Source: Micromonospora lupini str. Lupac 08 (GTDB lineage: Bacteria > Actinomycetota > Actinomycetes > Mycobacteriales > Micromonosporaceae). From it: a stretch of DNA of 64,000 nucleotides. The translations under genes and the position numbers were made by a program. The stretch lies in contig NZ_HF570107.1 of the NCBI RefSeq assembly GCF_000297395.2, positions 128,100 to 192,099 on the forward strand. The letters run 5' to 3'. Shown piece by piece: positions 16,485 through 24,578 of the stretch. Position 1 is the stretch's first letter; each line of letters begins with the position of its first letter. The notes under the pieces were generated by a model. It was not told where the DNA came from. It was given only the letters and a program-made list of their open reading frames with translations, and made no database searches.

Positions 16485-17588
16485 CTACAGATACATGCCG
16501 GTGCGGTGCTCCGACTCGTCCCGCCGAACCGGCTTGTCACCCTCACCGAAGAACCGCTTGCCGCCGAACTCGCCGTGCAGGCGGTCGTCCAGCTCGTCGG
16601 CGAGGCCGGTCATCACCTGCACCGCCAGCATGAGGTGGGTGGCCTGGAAGTTGCGACCGAAGACCGGGATGGAGGCCCAGACCGTGTCGTCGGCGCAGTA
16701 GAGACGACCGATCGGCATCCGGTTGGTCAGCTCCGACAGCTTGACGTAGAGCCGTTCGGTCGGCTCGACCTCGGTGAGCACCGGCGAGAAGACGTCCACC
16801 AGGGGCGGATTGTCCCGTACCCGCACGAAGACCATCGCCGATCCGGCCCGGATGGTGATGTCACCGTCCGAGTCGATCTGCAACCGCTCGGCGTCGGACT
16901 TCAGCATCGTGGACACCACCGTGCGGACGCGGTCCGCCAGATCAAGCACGTCGTCCCGCCCGGTCTGCGCGGCGGCCGCCTCGGCCAGCGCCTCCTCCAG
17001 GTCGCCCTCGACGTCGGAGTCCGGCCCGAACTCGCTGCGCGCGGTGCCCAGCGGCTCGACCGTCAACGGCTCACCCTCGGCGTCATTCACCACGTACACG
17101 AGGAAGGCCGGGTGCGGGGCGCCGTACACGTCACGCAGCGTGCGGGACAGCAGTGGGGCGATCCGGGCGGCCTCCGCAGTCGTACCGTCCAGCCCGAACG
17201 AGCCGCCGGAGCCGGCCACCACACCGGGCGGGGACCAGCCCAGCGCCACCATGTCCGCCACCGCGGCACGGTCCAGCCGGTAGCCCTGCGGCAGGGCGGC
17301 GTTGCCGACGGCCCGAGCGGAGAGCCCGCCGTCGCCGGTCACGTCGACGCTTATCGAGTAGACGGCATCCCCCGTACCGGAGGCGGTGGGGTCGAGGGTC
17401 AGTTCGAGGTGCGCGCCGGCGGGCAGCTCCCGCAGCCGCAGCGCGAGCATCCGGGCGAACTCCCGCCACGCCTCCGTCACCTTGGCGCGCAGGTCCGTGG
17501 TGCTGGGCTCGTCGAGCAGGATCGACTCCGCCGGCTCGGATGTGCCGCCGGCCTCGCCGTCCGGCGCCGAGGGGTGGTCAGCCGTCAT
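16485..17588 (-). CDS. TY-Chap / YbjN-like peptide-binding protein with a GMYL C-terminus
   Basis: A 367-residue protein with two parts: an N-terminal half (about 30-180) resembling actinobacterial TY-Chap N-domains, and a C-terminal half (about 200-345) with a YbjN/CesT-like alpha-beta fold (SAMVFVRVRDNPPLVDVFSP; LYVKLSELTNRMPIGRLYC). These folds bind peptides or act as secretion chaperones. The last residues are RTGMYL, fitting the hydrophobic-Tyr-X pattern and close to the TGQYL tails of Bpa and Mpa. ATG at 17588 has GGAGG upstream. A role in proteasome delivery is inference. Confidence 0.7.
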   Translation of the reverse strand: MTADHPSAPDGEAGGTSEPAESILLDEPSTTDLRAKVTEAWREFARMLALRLRELPAGAHLELTLDPTASGTGDAVYSISVDVTGDGGLSARAVGNAALPQGYRLDRAAVADMVALGWSPPGVVAGSGGSFGLDGTTAEAARIAPLLSRTLRDVYGAPHPAFLVYVVNDAEGEPLTVEPLGTARSEFGPDSDVEGDLEEALAEAAAAQTGRDDVLDLADRVRTVVSTMLKSDAERLQIDSDGDITIRAGSAMVFVRVRDNPPLVDVFSPVLTEVEPTERLYVKLSELTNRMPIGRLYCADDTVWASIPVFGRNFQATHLMLAVQVMTGLADELDDRLHGEFGGKRFFGEGDKPVRRDESEHRTGMYL

Positions 17589-17731
17589 GATCGCCTCCGT
17601 CCGTCACGATCACCCTACTCACGCCGTCCGGACGTCGAATCAGCCCGGACCGGGATCGGACACCGGCCGGCCGGCAGCCGACCGCTCGCCATCGGGTCGG
17701 CCTGGTCACGAGACCCCGGCGGGGCAGGTCA

Positions 17732-17815
17732 GGCGGTGCGATCGTCGGACCGGGCGGTGGGATCGTCGGGTCAGGCGGTGGGATCGTCGGACGGGGCGGT
17801 GGGATCGTCGGGGTC
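17732..17815 (-). repeat. Four 21-bp tandem repeats at the 3' end of the DUF6457 gene
   Basis: Copies of GGCGGTGnGATCGTCGG begin at 17732, 17753, 17774 and 17795, an exact 21-bp period. On the coding strand the unit encodes 7 residues (DDPTAPS). The stop codon at 17771-17773 lies inside the array. Confidence 0.85.
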
Positions 17816-18055
17816 GGCGCCCAACCGGACCGGCCAGTCGGCCGCGAGAGCGCTGAGCCGGGCCGCGGCGTCCGCCGGGTCGGCACCCCTGCCGACGGCC
17901 AACCCGAGCAGGTACGCGGTGACCGGCGCCCCGGGCCGCAGCACCTGGTGGGCGACATCGCGGGCGAGGTCCAGCACCGCCGACACGGGCACCTCGGTCG
18001 GGTCCAGACCCACCTCGGCACAGGCTGCCGTGACCCAGTCGTCCAACACCGTCAT
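17771..18055 (-). CDS. DUF6457 protein associated with MobA
   Basis: A 94-residue protein starting MTVLDDWVTAACAEVGLDP, the signature of DUF6457, which is commonly found beside mobA in actinobacteria. It is mostly helical with no catalytic motif visible. Its ATG overlaps the mobA stop by ATGA, so the two are translationally coupled and probably act in the same molybdenum-cofactor step. The C-terminal 15 residues come from a 21-bp tandem repeat and look non-essential. Confidence 0.7.
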   Translation of the reverse strand: MTVLDDWVTAACAEVGLDPTEVPVSAVLDLARDVAHQVLRPGAPVTAYLLGLAVGRGADPADAAARLSALAADWPVRLGADPDDPTAPSDDPTA

Positions 18056-18720
18056 CGCACCCACTCCTCCGCCCGGCGTACGTCCTCGTCAGTGTCGCAG
18101 TCGAACCACGGCGGCGGACCGTCACCGGCCCACGGCACCTCCCGGACGGCGAGACCGGCCAACAGCCCCCGTACCGGAGCACCGGCCAGGCTGCCGCCCC
18201 GCTCGGCGGCCAGCCGGGCCAGGCCGGTCCGCAGCGCGGCGACCCGCCACACCCCGCACAGCGACTGCCGCCGGCCGTCCGCGTCGACGAAGCAGACCCC
18301 GTCGACCGACTCCGGACCGGCGGTGCCGGTGCCGGCCAGCGGAGTGGTGCTCCCCGGATTGACGGGTGACGAGCTGCCGGCCGGGGCGAGGTGGGTCAGC
18401 AGGTCGCCGATCGCGGCGCGGGTGAGCAGCGGGAGATCGGCGGCGAGCAACGCGACAAGCGTCGTGTCGGGATCGAGAAGTGCCAGCCCGGCCGCCGTCG
18501 CGGCGACCGGCCCGCCGCCGGGCGGATCCTCGCGGGTGACCCGGACACCGTCCGCAACACCGTCACCCGGGCCGACCAGAACCCGCGGCGCGGCATCGTC
18601 CACGGCGGCCAGCACCCGGTCACGCATCGACCGGCCACCAACCGGAAGCGCGGGCTTGTCCACCCCGCCCATCCGTCGGGCGGCCCCACCAGCGAGCACC
18701 ACCGCGGCGTACGTCCCCAC
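18052..18720 (-). CDS. mobA: Molybdenum cofactor guanylyltransferase
   Basis: A 222-residue NTP_transf_3 enzyme that joins GMP to molybdopterin, making the MGD cofactor. The nucleotide-binding motif is VVLAGGAARRMGGVDKPAL, followed by the metal-binding region (LLAADLPLL) and the NPGSTTP segment. GTG at 18720 is chosen: it begins the family N-terminus, and TACCGT lies 6 nt upstream on the minus strand. An insertion of about 15 residues (SSSPVNPGSTTPLAG) lengthens the loop after the metal site. Confidence 0.85.
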   Translation of the reverse strand: MGTYAAVVLAGGAARRMGGVDKPALPVGGRSMRDRVLAAVDDAAPRVLVGPGDGVADGVRVTREDPPGGGPVAATAAGLALLDPDTTLVALLAADLPLLTRAAIGDLLTHLAPAGSSSPVNPGSTTPLAGTGTAGPESVDGVCFVDADGRRQSLCGVWRVAALRTGLARLAAERGGSLAGAPVRGLLAGLAVREVPWAGDGPPPWFDCDTDEDVRRAEEWVR

Positions 18721-18726
18721 CCGGTC

Positions 18727-18732
18727 ACGGTA
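18727..18732 (-). promoter_or_regulatory. Candidate leaderless -10 box (TACCGT) of mobA
   Basis: TACCGT on the minus strand ends 6 nt before GTG 18720. Confidence 0.5.
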
Positions 18733-18852
18733 GCGGGGTCTGGTGCCCGCTGCTGGAGTGCGTTGGCGGGTGCCCGGCGTGAGCGTGCGCCGGCGGGTGC
18801 CTGGTGACCGGCGGCCGTGCGGGTGGGCCGGGGTGGGGTGCAGGATGGCGGG

Positions 18853-19719
18853 ATGGGACGGGCGACAGACCGACGGGGCGTACTGCGGATCGACCTGGAC
18901 GCGGCGGTCGACGGGCGCGTAGCCGTCCGACGGCCGGACACCCTCGCGGTGGAGGAGCCGTTGGAGATCCGGGTCGGCGCGGCCGGTCCCGGCCGCCGAA
19001 AGCCTCTCGCGGTCACCATGCGCACCCCGGGCGACGATCTGGACCTGGCGATCGGGTTCCTGCTGACCGAGGGGCTGATCCGGTCGACAGACGATGTGCT
19101 GACCGCCCAGCTCTGCGCGGGCGCGGAGACTCCGAACACGTACAACGTCGTGGACGTGGTGCTCGCCCCCGGCGTGCCGGAACCGACCACCGACCCGTCC
19201 CGGAACTTCTACACGACCAGTTCCTGTGGGGTGTGCGGCAAGGCGAGCATCGACGCGATCCGGACGCGGTCGCTGTTCGACGTCACGGCGGACCCGCTCA
19301 CCGTGCCGGCCGCACTCCTCGCCGAACTGCCCGACCGGTTGCGTGCCGCCCAGCGCGCGTTCGACCGCACCGGCGGGCTGCACGCGGCGGGCCTGTTCAG
19401 CCCGGCCGGTGAGCTGGTGGTGCTCCGGGAGGACGTGGGCCGGCACAACGCCGTGGACAAGGTGATCGGCTGGGCGGTGCGGGAGCGCCGGCTGCCGCTC
19501 ACCGGGCACCTGCTGCTGGTGTCCGGCCGGGCCAGCTTCGAACTGACCCAGAAGGCGTGGATGGCCGGCCTGCCACTGCTGGCCGCGGTGTCCGCGCCGA
19601 GCACCCTCGCCGTCGAGCTGGCCGAGGAGGCGGGCATGACGCTTGTCGGCTTCCTGCGCGGCAGAACCATGAACGTCTACGCCGGCCCGCAGAGGATCAC
19701 GGTCGACCAGCCGACCTGA
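18853..19719 (+). CDS. fdhD: Formate dehydrogenase accessory sulfurtransferase
   Basis: A 288-residue FdhD, which transfers sulfur from a cysteine desulfurase to bis-MGD so that formate dehydrogenase becomes active. The redox cysteines lie in [12 protein letters not shown]. Downstream motifs [15 protein letters not shown] and [12 protein letters not shown] are characteristic. ATG at 18853 matches the family start. It is divergent from mobA. No formate dehydrogenase gene lies in the window, so its client is elsewhere. Confidence 0.93.
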   Translation: MGRATDRRGVLRIDLDAAVDGRVAVRRPDTLAVEEPLEIRVGAAGPGRRKPLAVTMRTPGDDLDLAIGFLLTEGLIRSTDDVLTAQLCAGAETPNTYNVVDVVLAPGVPEPTTDPSRNFYTTSSCGVCGKASIDAIRTRSLFDVTADPLTVPAALLAELPDRLRAAQRAFDRTGGLHAAGLFSPAGELVVLREDVGRHNAVDKVIGWAVRERRLPLTGHLLLVSGRASFELTQKAWMAGLPLLAAVSAPSTLAVELAEEAGMTLVGFLRGRTMNVYAGPQRITVDQPT

Positions 19720-19744
19720 CAAGCCGTTCGCAGGTCTGTGGTCT

Positions 19745-19860
19745 CGCGGGTCGCCGGACTGGACAAGTGGAGTTTGATCGACTCGGGTTCGCTGATAACG
19801 GGGTATCCCGGTAGCGGGGATGCCCCGAGTTCCATGAAGTTGCGGTATTACCGAGCGTCC
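19745..19860. repeat. Structured intergenic element between convergent genes
   Basis: About 115 bp holding nested inverted repeats: GGGGTATCCC...GGGGATGCCCC (10-bp arms, near-perfect), enclosed by ACTCGGG...CCCGAGT. It is noticeably less GC-rich than flanking genes and separates fdhD from the DUF4192 gene. It may terminate both transcripts, or be one copy of a dispersed repeat. Confidence 0.5.
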
Positions 19861-19871
19861 GGGCGGGCCCG

Positions 19872-20918
19872 TCAGCGCCGGCCACGTCGACGCCGCTTCC
19901 GTGGCCGGACGACGCCGGGCATCCCGACCGACGGCCAGCCGTCCAACTCGGACGGCGGCACGCCGCGCCGGAGCAGGTCGTCCAGGAGCAGGGCCAGCGA
20001 GTAGTCGGGGTGCAGGCTCAGCGTGCGCTCCAACGCGACCGCCGCCAGTGCCCCCTGCCCCGCTCGCCAGGCCGCGAACGCCAGCAACGCGCCCGGGGCG
20101 GCGGTCAGCTCCGGCTCGGCGCGGCGCAGCACGTCGGTCCAGAGGGCGATGTCCCGGTCGCGACCGTCGGTGCGCTCCCAGGCGTGGTCACGCACCGGCA
20201 GGTGACCCAGCAGCAGGCTCAACCAGGCCACCTCGTCGTCGTCGAGCCGCTCACCGCGCCGCTGTCGGCGTTGCGCCTCGCGGACCGCCGCCACCCCGGC
20301 GGAGCGCAGGGCCCGCCCGCCGAGGAGGTCGCTGTCGGGCGCCTGCTCGAGAAGTTCGACCAGTCGCCGTTCGGCCCGCACGGTGGCCGCGCGCAGCGCC
20401 TCGCGGGCCGGGCCGTCCACCGGCGACACCTGCGCCGCGAGGGCCGCCCGGTCGGGGAGCGCGACCTGGCCGGCGAACACGGCGGACGCGGTCACCGGGT
20501 TGGCCGTCGGGTCGTAGCGCCGGCCCTCGGGTGGGCAGCAGTCCGCCTCGGTGCACAGGTAGGACCACCACCTGCCGTCGGTCACCCGCAGCGCGTCGAG
20601 GACCTCCAGGCCGGCGCCGGTCAGGGCTGCCCGGACCGCGTCCACGCTCGGGGTCACCCGGTCGGGTGGCCCGTACCCCACGACGGTGGCGGCATCCGCG
20701 CCCTGTCGCTTGATCACCCCGGCCAGGTGTCGGGCGCGGTCGACCGGGTCCGTGGACGGATCGGGCAGATCGGCGCGGGCGGCGAAGATGATCTGCCGGC
20801 CGCGCAGGGCCACCGCGACCACGCTGTCGGCGGGATGGAAGCCGAGCAGGTACGGCACGGCGGCGAGCAGGTCGGCGGGTGAGCGGACGGAGAGCTTCGC
20901 ACGTTCGGTCGAGGTCAT
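19872..20918 (-). CDS. DUF4192 family protein
   Basis: A 348-residue actinobacterial protein. The N-terminus has SPADLLAAVPYLLGFHPADSVVAVAL, the DUF4192 signature; a middle segment contains WWSYLCTEADCCPPEGRRY, and the C-terminus is strongly basic (RPRKRRRRGRR), which suggests contact with nucleic acid. Function unknown. ATG at 20918 is chosen because the family begins near MTSTERAKL. An operator-like dyad lies 40 bp upstream. Confidence 0.8.
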   Translation of the reverse strand: MTSTERAKLSVRSPADLLAAVPYLLGFHPADSVVAVALRGRQIIFAARADLPDPSTDPVDRARHLAGVIKRQGADAATVVGYGPPDRVTPSVDAVRAALTGAGLEVLDALRVTDGRWWSYLCTEADCCPPEGRRYDPTANPVTASAVFAGQVALPDRAALAAQVSPVDGPAREALRAATVRAERRLVELLEQAPDSDLLGGRALRSAGVAAVREAQRRQRRGERLDDDEVAWLSLLLGHLPVRDHAWERTDGRDRDIALWTDVLRRAEPELTAAPGALLAFAAWRAGQGALAAVALERTLSLHPDYSLALLLDDLLRRGVPPSELDGWPSVGMPGVVRPRKRRRRGRR

Positions 20919-20957
20919 GTCGGCAGCCTGCGGCGGACCCACCCGGCCGCGCCGCCC

Positions 20958-20985
20958 CTGTGGATGACACGCGGCTCATCCACAG
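20958..20985. promoter_or_regulatory. Dyad CTGTGGATGA-N8-TCATCCACAG
   Basis: Perfect 10-bp arms around an 8-nt spacer, between the divergent DUF4192 and fructosamine-kinase-like genes. Arms are identical to the inner 10 bp of the dyad at 3055-3083, where the spacer is 9. Confidence 0.6.
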
Positions 20986-21058
20986 CTACGGAGCGTATTC
21001 ATGCAGGTGGACGTGTTTCGACATCCGCGCACGGCATCGCGCTGTCATGGGCAGCGGC

Positions 21059-21064
21059 TACCGT
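21059..21064 (+). promoter_or_regulatory. Candidate leaderless -10 box (TACCGT)
   Basis: TACCGT ends 6 nt before ATG 21071 and favours this start over in-frame ATG 21047. Confidence 0.5.
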
Positions 21065-21070
21065 GCGCTG

Positions 21071-21985
21071 ATGGACCTGGCGTACCTGCGCGCGCACCCG
21101 GCACACCTGCCGACGTTCCGGACCCATCAGCGACTCCGCGAGACGCCGGTCGCCGGAGGGGACATCTGCGCCGCCGCCCGGCTCACCCTGGACGACGGTC
21201 ACTCGGTCTTCGCCAAGTCCTGGCCGGAGCGGGCCGACCGACCGGTGCCCGAGGGCTTCTTCGCCGCCGAGGCCGCCGGGCTGCGCTGGCTGCGGGAGGC
21301 CGACACGATAGGCGTACCCGAGGTGATCGTGGCATTGCCCGACCTGCTGGCGCTCGACTGGGTGGAGCCCGGCGAGCCGACGCCGGAGGCAGCCGAACGC
21401 TTCGGTCGGGAGCTGGCCGCCCTGCACCGGACCGGCGCGCCGGCCTTCGGTGCGGCCTGGGCCGGCTTCATCGGCGCGCTCGAGCAGGACAACACCCTCG
21501 ACGAGGGTCCCTGGGCGACGTGGTTCGCCCGGCGTCGACTCACCCCCTACCTGCGGCTGTCGGTCGACGCCGGTGCGCTCAGCAGCGGCGACGCCGCGCT
21601 GGTCGAGCAGGTGATCGACCGGATCGGCGAGTTCGGCGGGGACGAGCCGCCGGCCCGGGTCCACGGCGACCTGTGGCCGGGCAACGTGCTGTGGGGCGCC
21701 GACGAGCGGGCCTGGTTGGTCGACCCGGCGGCGCACGGCGGGCACCGCGAGACCGACCTCGCCCAACTGGCGCTCTTCGGCGGCGTCGCACACCTGGATC
21801 GGGTGCTGGCCGCGTACCGGGAGAGCTGGCCGTTGTCCGACGGTTGGCGCGAGCGGGTGCCGCTGCACCAGCTGCATCTGCTGCTCGTGCACACCGCGCT
21901 GTTCGGCCGGGTCTACCGCGATGCGGTCGTCGAACTCGCCCGAGCCGCCCTGGGCAGCGTCGAGCGCGCTACGGTCGACCGGTGA
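21071..21985 (+). CDS. Fructosamine kinase family protein
   Basis: A 304-residue kinase-fold protein of the fructosamine/ketosamine-3-kinase family, which phosphorylates glycated amines so that they decompose (a deglycation repair role). The catalytic loop is VHGDLWPGNVLW with Asp in HGD and Asn downstream, the metal-binding Asp lies in LVDPAAHGG, and the nucleotide Lys in FAKSWPE. The stop overlaps the moaA start (GTGA), so the two genes are translationally coupled although their roles look unrelated. Confidence 0.85.
   Translation: MDLAYLRAHPAHLPTFRTHQRLRETPVAGGDICAAARLTLDDGHSVFAKSWPERADRPVPEGFFAAEAAGLRWLREADTIGVPEVIVALPDLLALDWVEPGEPTPEAAERFGRELAALHRTGAPAFGAAWAGFIGALEQDNTLDEGPWATWFARRRLTPYLRLSVDAGALSSGDAALVEQVIDRIGEFGGDEPPARVHGDLWPGNVLWGADERAWLVDPAAHGGHRETDLAQLALFGGVAHLDRVLAAYRESWPLSDGWRERVPLHQLHLLLVHTALFGRVYRDAVVELARAALGSVERATVDR
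21970..21975 (+). promoter_or_regulatory. Candidate internal -10 box (TACGGT) for moaA
   Basis: TACGGT ends 6 nt before the moaA GTG and lies inside the 3' end of the preceding gene, so moaA may also be expressed from its own leaderless transcript. Confidence 0.4.
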
Positions 21986-22995
21986 GTGTCGCCCCACGCA
22001 CCGACGGCGTCCTTGTCGACCGGTACGACCGTGTCGCGCGGGACCTGCGCGTGTCCCTCACCGACAAGTGCAACCTGCGGTGCACGTACTGCATGCCGGC
22101 CGAGGGGCTGCCCTGGTTGGCCGGCCCGGAGCTGCTCACCGACGAGGAGATCGTCCGGCTGGTCCGGGTGGCCGTCGAACGGCTCGGCGTGACCGAGGTG
22201 CGGTTCACCGGCGGGGAGCCGCTGATCCGGCCCGGGTTGCTGGGCATCGTGACCGCGGTGGCCGCGCTCGACCCCCGCCCACGGATCTCGCTCACCACGA
22301 ACGGCATCGGTCTGGACCGGCTGGCGCCCGCGCTGCGCACGGCCGGCCTGGACCGGGTGAACGTCTCGCTGGACACGCTGGACCCGGCCCGGTTCACCCA
22401 GCTCACCCGCCGTCCCCGCCTCGACGCGGTGCTGGCGGGGCTCGCCGGGGCGGCCGCCGCCGGGCTCGACCCCGTAAAGATCAACTCGGTCCTGATGCGC
22501 GGCGTCAACGAGGACGAGGCACCGGCCCTGCTCCGCTTCGCGCTCGACCACGGCTACCAACTGCGGATCATCGAGCAGATGCCGCTGGACGCGCAGCACG
22601 GCTGGGACCGGAGCACGATGGTCACCGCCGAGGAGATCCTGGCCTCCCTGCGTACCCAATTCGATCTCGGCCCGGACCCGACCGAACGCGGCGCGGCGCC
22701 GGCCGAGACCTGGTTGGTCGACGGCGGCCCCGCCCGCGTCGGCGTGATCGCCAGCGTGACCCGGCCCTTCTGCGGCGACTGCGACCGCACGCGGCTGACC
22801 GCCGACGGCCAGATCCGCGCCTGCCTGTTCGCCACCGAGGAGTCCGACCTGCGGGCGGCGCTGCGCGGCGGCGCGACCGACGACGAGGTGGCGCAGCGGT
22901 GGCGCACCGCGATGTGGGGCAAGCGCGCCGGGCACGGCATCGACGATCCCACCTTCCTCCAGCCGACCCGGCCGATGTCCGCGATCGGAGGTTGA
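21982..22995 (+). CDS. moaA: GTP 3',8-cyclase
   Basis: A 337-residue radical-SAM enzyme that begins molybdopterin synthesis, converting GTP to 3',8-cyclo-GTP. The SAM-binding iron-sulfur motif is KCNLRCTYCMP, the second C-terminal cluster uses CGDCDRTRL and a third Cys in IRACLF, and the C-terminus ends in the Gly-Gly pair needed for activity (SAIGG). The GTG overlaps the previous stop by 4 nt. It pairs with moaC in the second locus to make cPMP. Confidence 0.95.
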   Translation: MSVAPRTDGVLVDRYDRVARDLRVSLTDKCNLRCTYCMPAEGLPWLAGPELLTDEEIVRLVRVAVERLGVTEVRFTGGEPLIRPGLLGIVTAVAALDPRPRISLTTNGIGLDRLAPALRTAGLDRVNVSLDTLDPARFTQLTRRPRLDAVLAGLAGAAAAGLDPVKINSVLMRGVNEDEAPALLRFALDHGYQLRIIEQMPLDAQHGWDRSTMVTAEEILASLRTQFDLGPDPTERGAAPAETWLVDGGPARVGVIASVTRPFCGDCDRTRLTADGQIRACLFATEESDLRAALRGGATDDEVAQRWRTAMWGKRAGHGIDDPTFLQPTRPMSAIGG

Positions 22996-22998
22996 CCT

Positions 22999-23253
22999 GT
23001 GGAGCCGAGACCGCTTACCGTCCGCTACTTCGCCGGTGCGCGCGCCGCGGCCGGCCGCCCCGAGGAGGTCGCTGCCGCCGGCCGGTCACTCGACGACCTC
23101 ACCACCGAGTTGGCCCAGCGGCACGGCGACCGGCTCGCCGCCGTGCTGCGGGTGGCCAGTTTCCTCGTGGACGGCGTCGCCTGCCATGATCGTCGGGCAC
23201 CCCTGCCGGGCGGGGCCACGATCGATGTCCTGCCCCCGTTCGCGGGCGGCTGA
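22999..23253 (+). CDS. moaD: Molybdopterin synthase sulfur carrier subunit
   Basis: An 84-residue ubiquitin-fold MoaD/ThiS protein. It ends in Gly-Gly (PPFAGG), the thiocarboxylate attachment site that donates sulfur to cPMP. The GTG starts 3 nt after the moaA stop. Its partner MoaE is encoded 12.5 kb away in the second locus. Confidence 0.9.
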   Translation: MEPRPLTVRYFAGARAAAGRPEEVAAAGRSLDDLTTELAQRHGDRLAAVLRVASFLVDGVACHDRRAPLPGGATIDVLPPFAGG

Positions 23254-23266
23254 GGGGGGCGCGCAC

Positions 23267-24517
23267 ATGTTGGCGGTTCTGGGGTTCATGGGCGTCCTGG
23301 CGCTGGTCACCGGTCTCATCCACCTCTACCTGTGGAAGCGCCTCATCCGGGACACCACCACGCCGGGTCGCTGGCGGCGGGCCGGCGGGATCGCCGCCCT
23401 GGTGCTGGCGGTCCTCGTGCCGGCCACCCTCGTCGGCACGCAGGCCGGCCTCTACTGGCTGGCCTGGCCCGGCTACCTGTGGCTCGCGGTGATGTTCTAC
23501 CTGCTGGTCACGCTCGTCGTGCTGGAAGCGCCGATGCTCGTCGCCCGGCTGGTGCTGCGCCGCCGGGTGACCGCCGCCGAGCCGACCACCGCCGCGCCCG
23601 AACCCGTGCTGGTCGGGGCCGCCGGGCCCGCCGATCCGCCGGCCACCGGCGCCGTCACGGCACCGGACCACGACCCGGCCCGCCGCCTGCTGCTGGCCCG
23701 CGGAGCCGCCATCTTCGCCGGCCTCACCGCCACCGGCATCACGGGGTACGGCGTCCGCACGGCGCTCGGCCCGCCCCAACTCGACCGGGTGCAGATCCCC
23801 CTGAGCAAGCTCCCGCGCAGCATGGACGGCCTGCGCATCGCCACCGTCTCGGACATCCACCTCGGCCCCCTGCGCGGGCGGGCGCACACCGAGCGGATCG
23901 TCGCCGCGATCAACCGTCTCGACGCGGACCTGGTAGCGGTCGTCGGTGACCTGGTCGACGGCTCGGTCGCCGAGCTGGGCCCGGCCGCCGCGCCGCTGCG
24001 TGACCTGCGTTCCCGGTACGGCAGCTTCTTCGTCACCGGCAACCACGAGTACTACTCCGGGGTGGAGGAGTGGGTCCAGGAGGTGGACCGTCTCGGCCTG
24101 CGGGTGCTGCAGAACCGTCGGCAGGAGATCCAGGCCCGGGGCGGTGTGCTCGACCTGGCCGGCGTGAACGACCTGGACGCCGACCCGGCGGGCACCGGCC
24201 TCGCCGCCGGGCCGGACTTCGCCGCCGCCCTCGGTGACCGCGATCCGAGTCGCCCGGTCGTCCTGCTCGCGCACCAGCCCCTCGCCGCGAAGCAGGCGGC
24301 CAGCTACGGCGTCGACCTGCAACTCTCCGGGCACACCCACGGTGGGCAGGTGGTGCCGTTCAACCTGGTCGTCGGCCTGGCGCAGCCGGTGGTCAGCGGT
24401 CTCGGCGAGGTCGACGGCACGAAGGTCTACGTGACAAACGGCGCCGGTTTCTGGGGCCCGCCGGTGCGGGTGGGTGCCAAGCCGCAGATCAGCCTCGTCG
24501 AGTTGCGCTCGGCATAG
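23267..24517 (+). CDS. Membrane-anchored metallophosphoesterase
   Basis: A 416-residue protein with about four N-terminal hydrophobic helices (residues 1-25, 43-62, 68-95, and one near 145-165) and a calcineurin-like catalytic domain from about 180: TVSDIHLG, VVGDLVDG, VTGNHEYYSG, and the His pair in LSGHTHGGQ. This matches the YkuE-type phosphoesterases, some of which cleave UDP-sugar or lipid phosphates. GAGGGGGG precedes the ATG. It follows moaD by 13 nt and may be read through from that operon. Confidence 0.85.
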   Translation: MLAVLGFMGVLALVTGLIHLYLWKRLIRDTTTPGRWRRAGGIAALVLAVLVPATLVGTQAGLYWLAWPGYLWLAVMFYLLVTLVVLEAPMLVARLVLRRRVTAAEPTTAAPEPVLVGAAGPADPPATGAVTAPDHDPARRLLLARGAAIFAGLTATGITGYGVRTALGPPQLDRVQIPLSKLPRSMDGLRIATVSDIHLGPLRGRAHTERIVAAINRLDADLVAVVGDLVDGSVAELGPAAAPLRDLRSRYGSFFVTGNHEYYSGVEEWVQEVDRLGLRVLQNRRQEIQARGGVLDLAGVNDLDADPAGTGLAAGPDFAAALGDRDPSRPVVLLAHQPLAAKQAASYGVDLQLSGHTHGGQVVPFNLVVGLAQPVVSGLGEVDGTKVYVTNGAGFWGPPVRVGAKPQISLVELRSA

Positions 24518-24578
24518 CGGACGTCACGTCCGCGCGTGGCGGAGGGCGGCCGGCGTGGCGGGCGTGACAGGATGCGGC

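Noticed and set aside
17732..17815. Possible CRISPR array
   Set aside because: The 21-bp units are contiguous with no spacers, so it is a tandem repeat.
18721..19722. Extension of the mobA frame opposite fdhD
   Set aside because: Shadow; MobA starts at its nucleotide-binding motif and the frame beyond lacks similarity.
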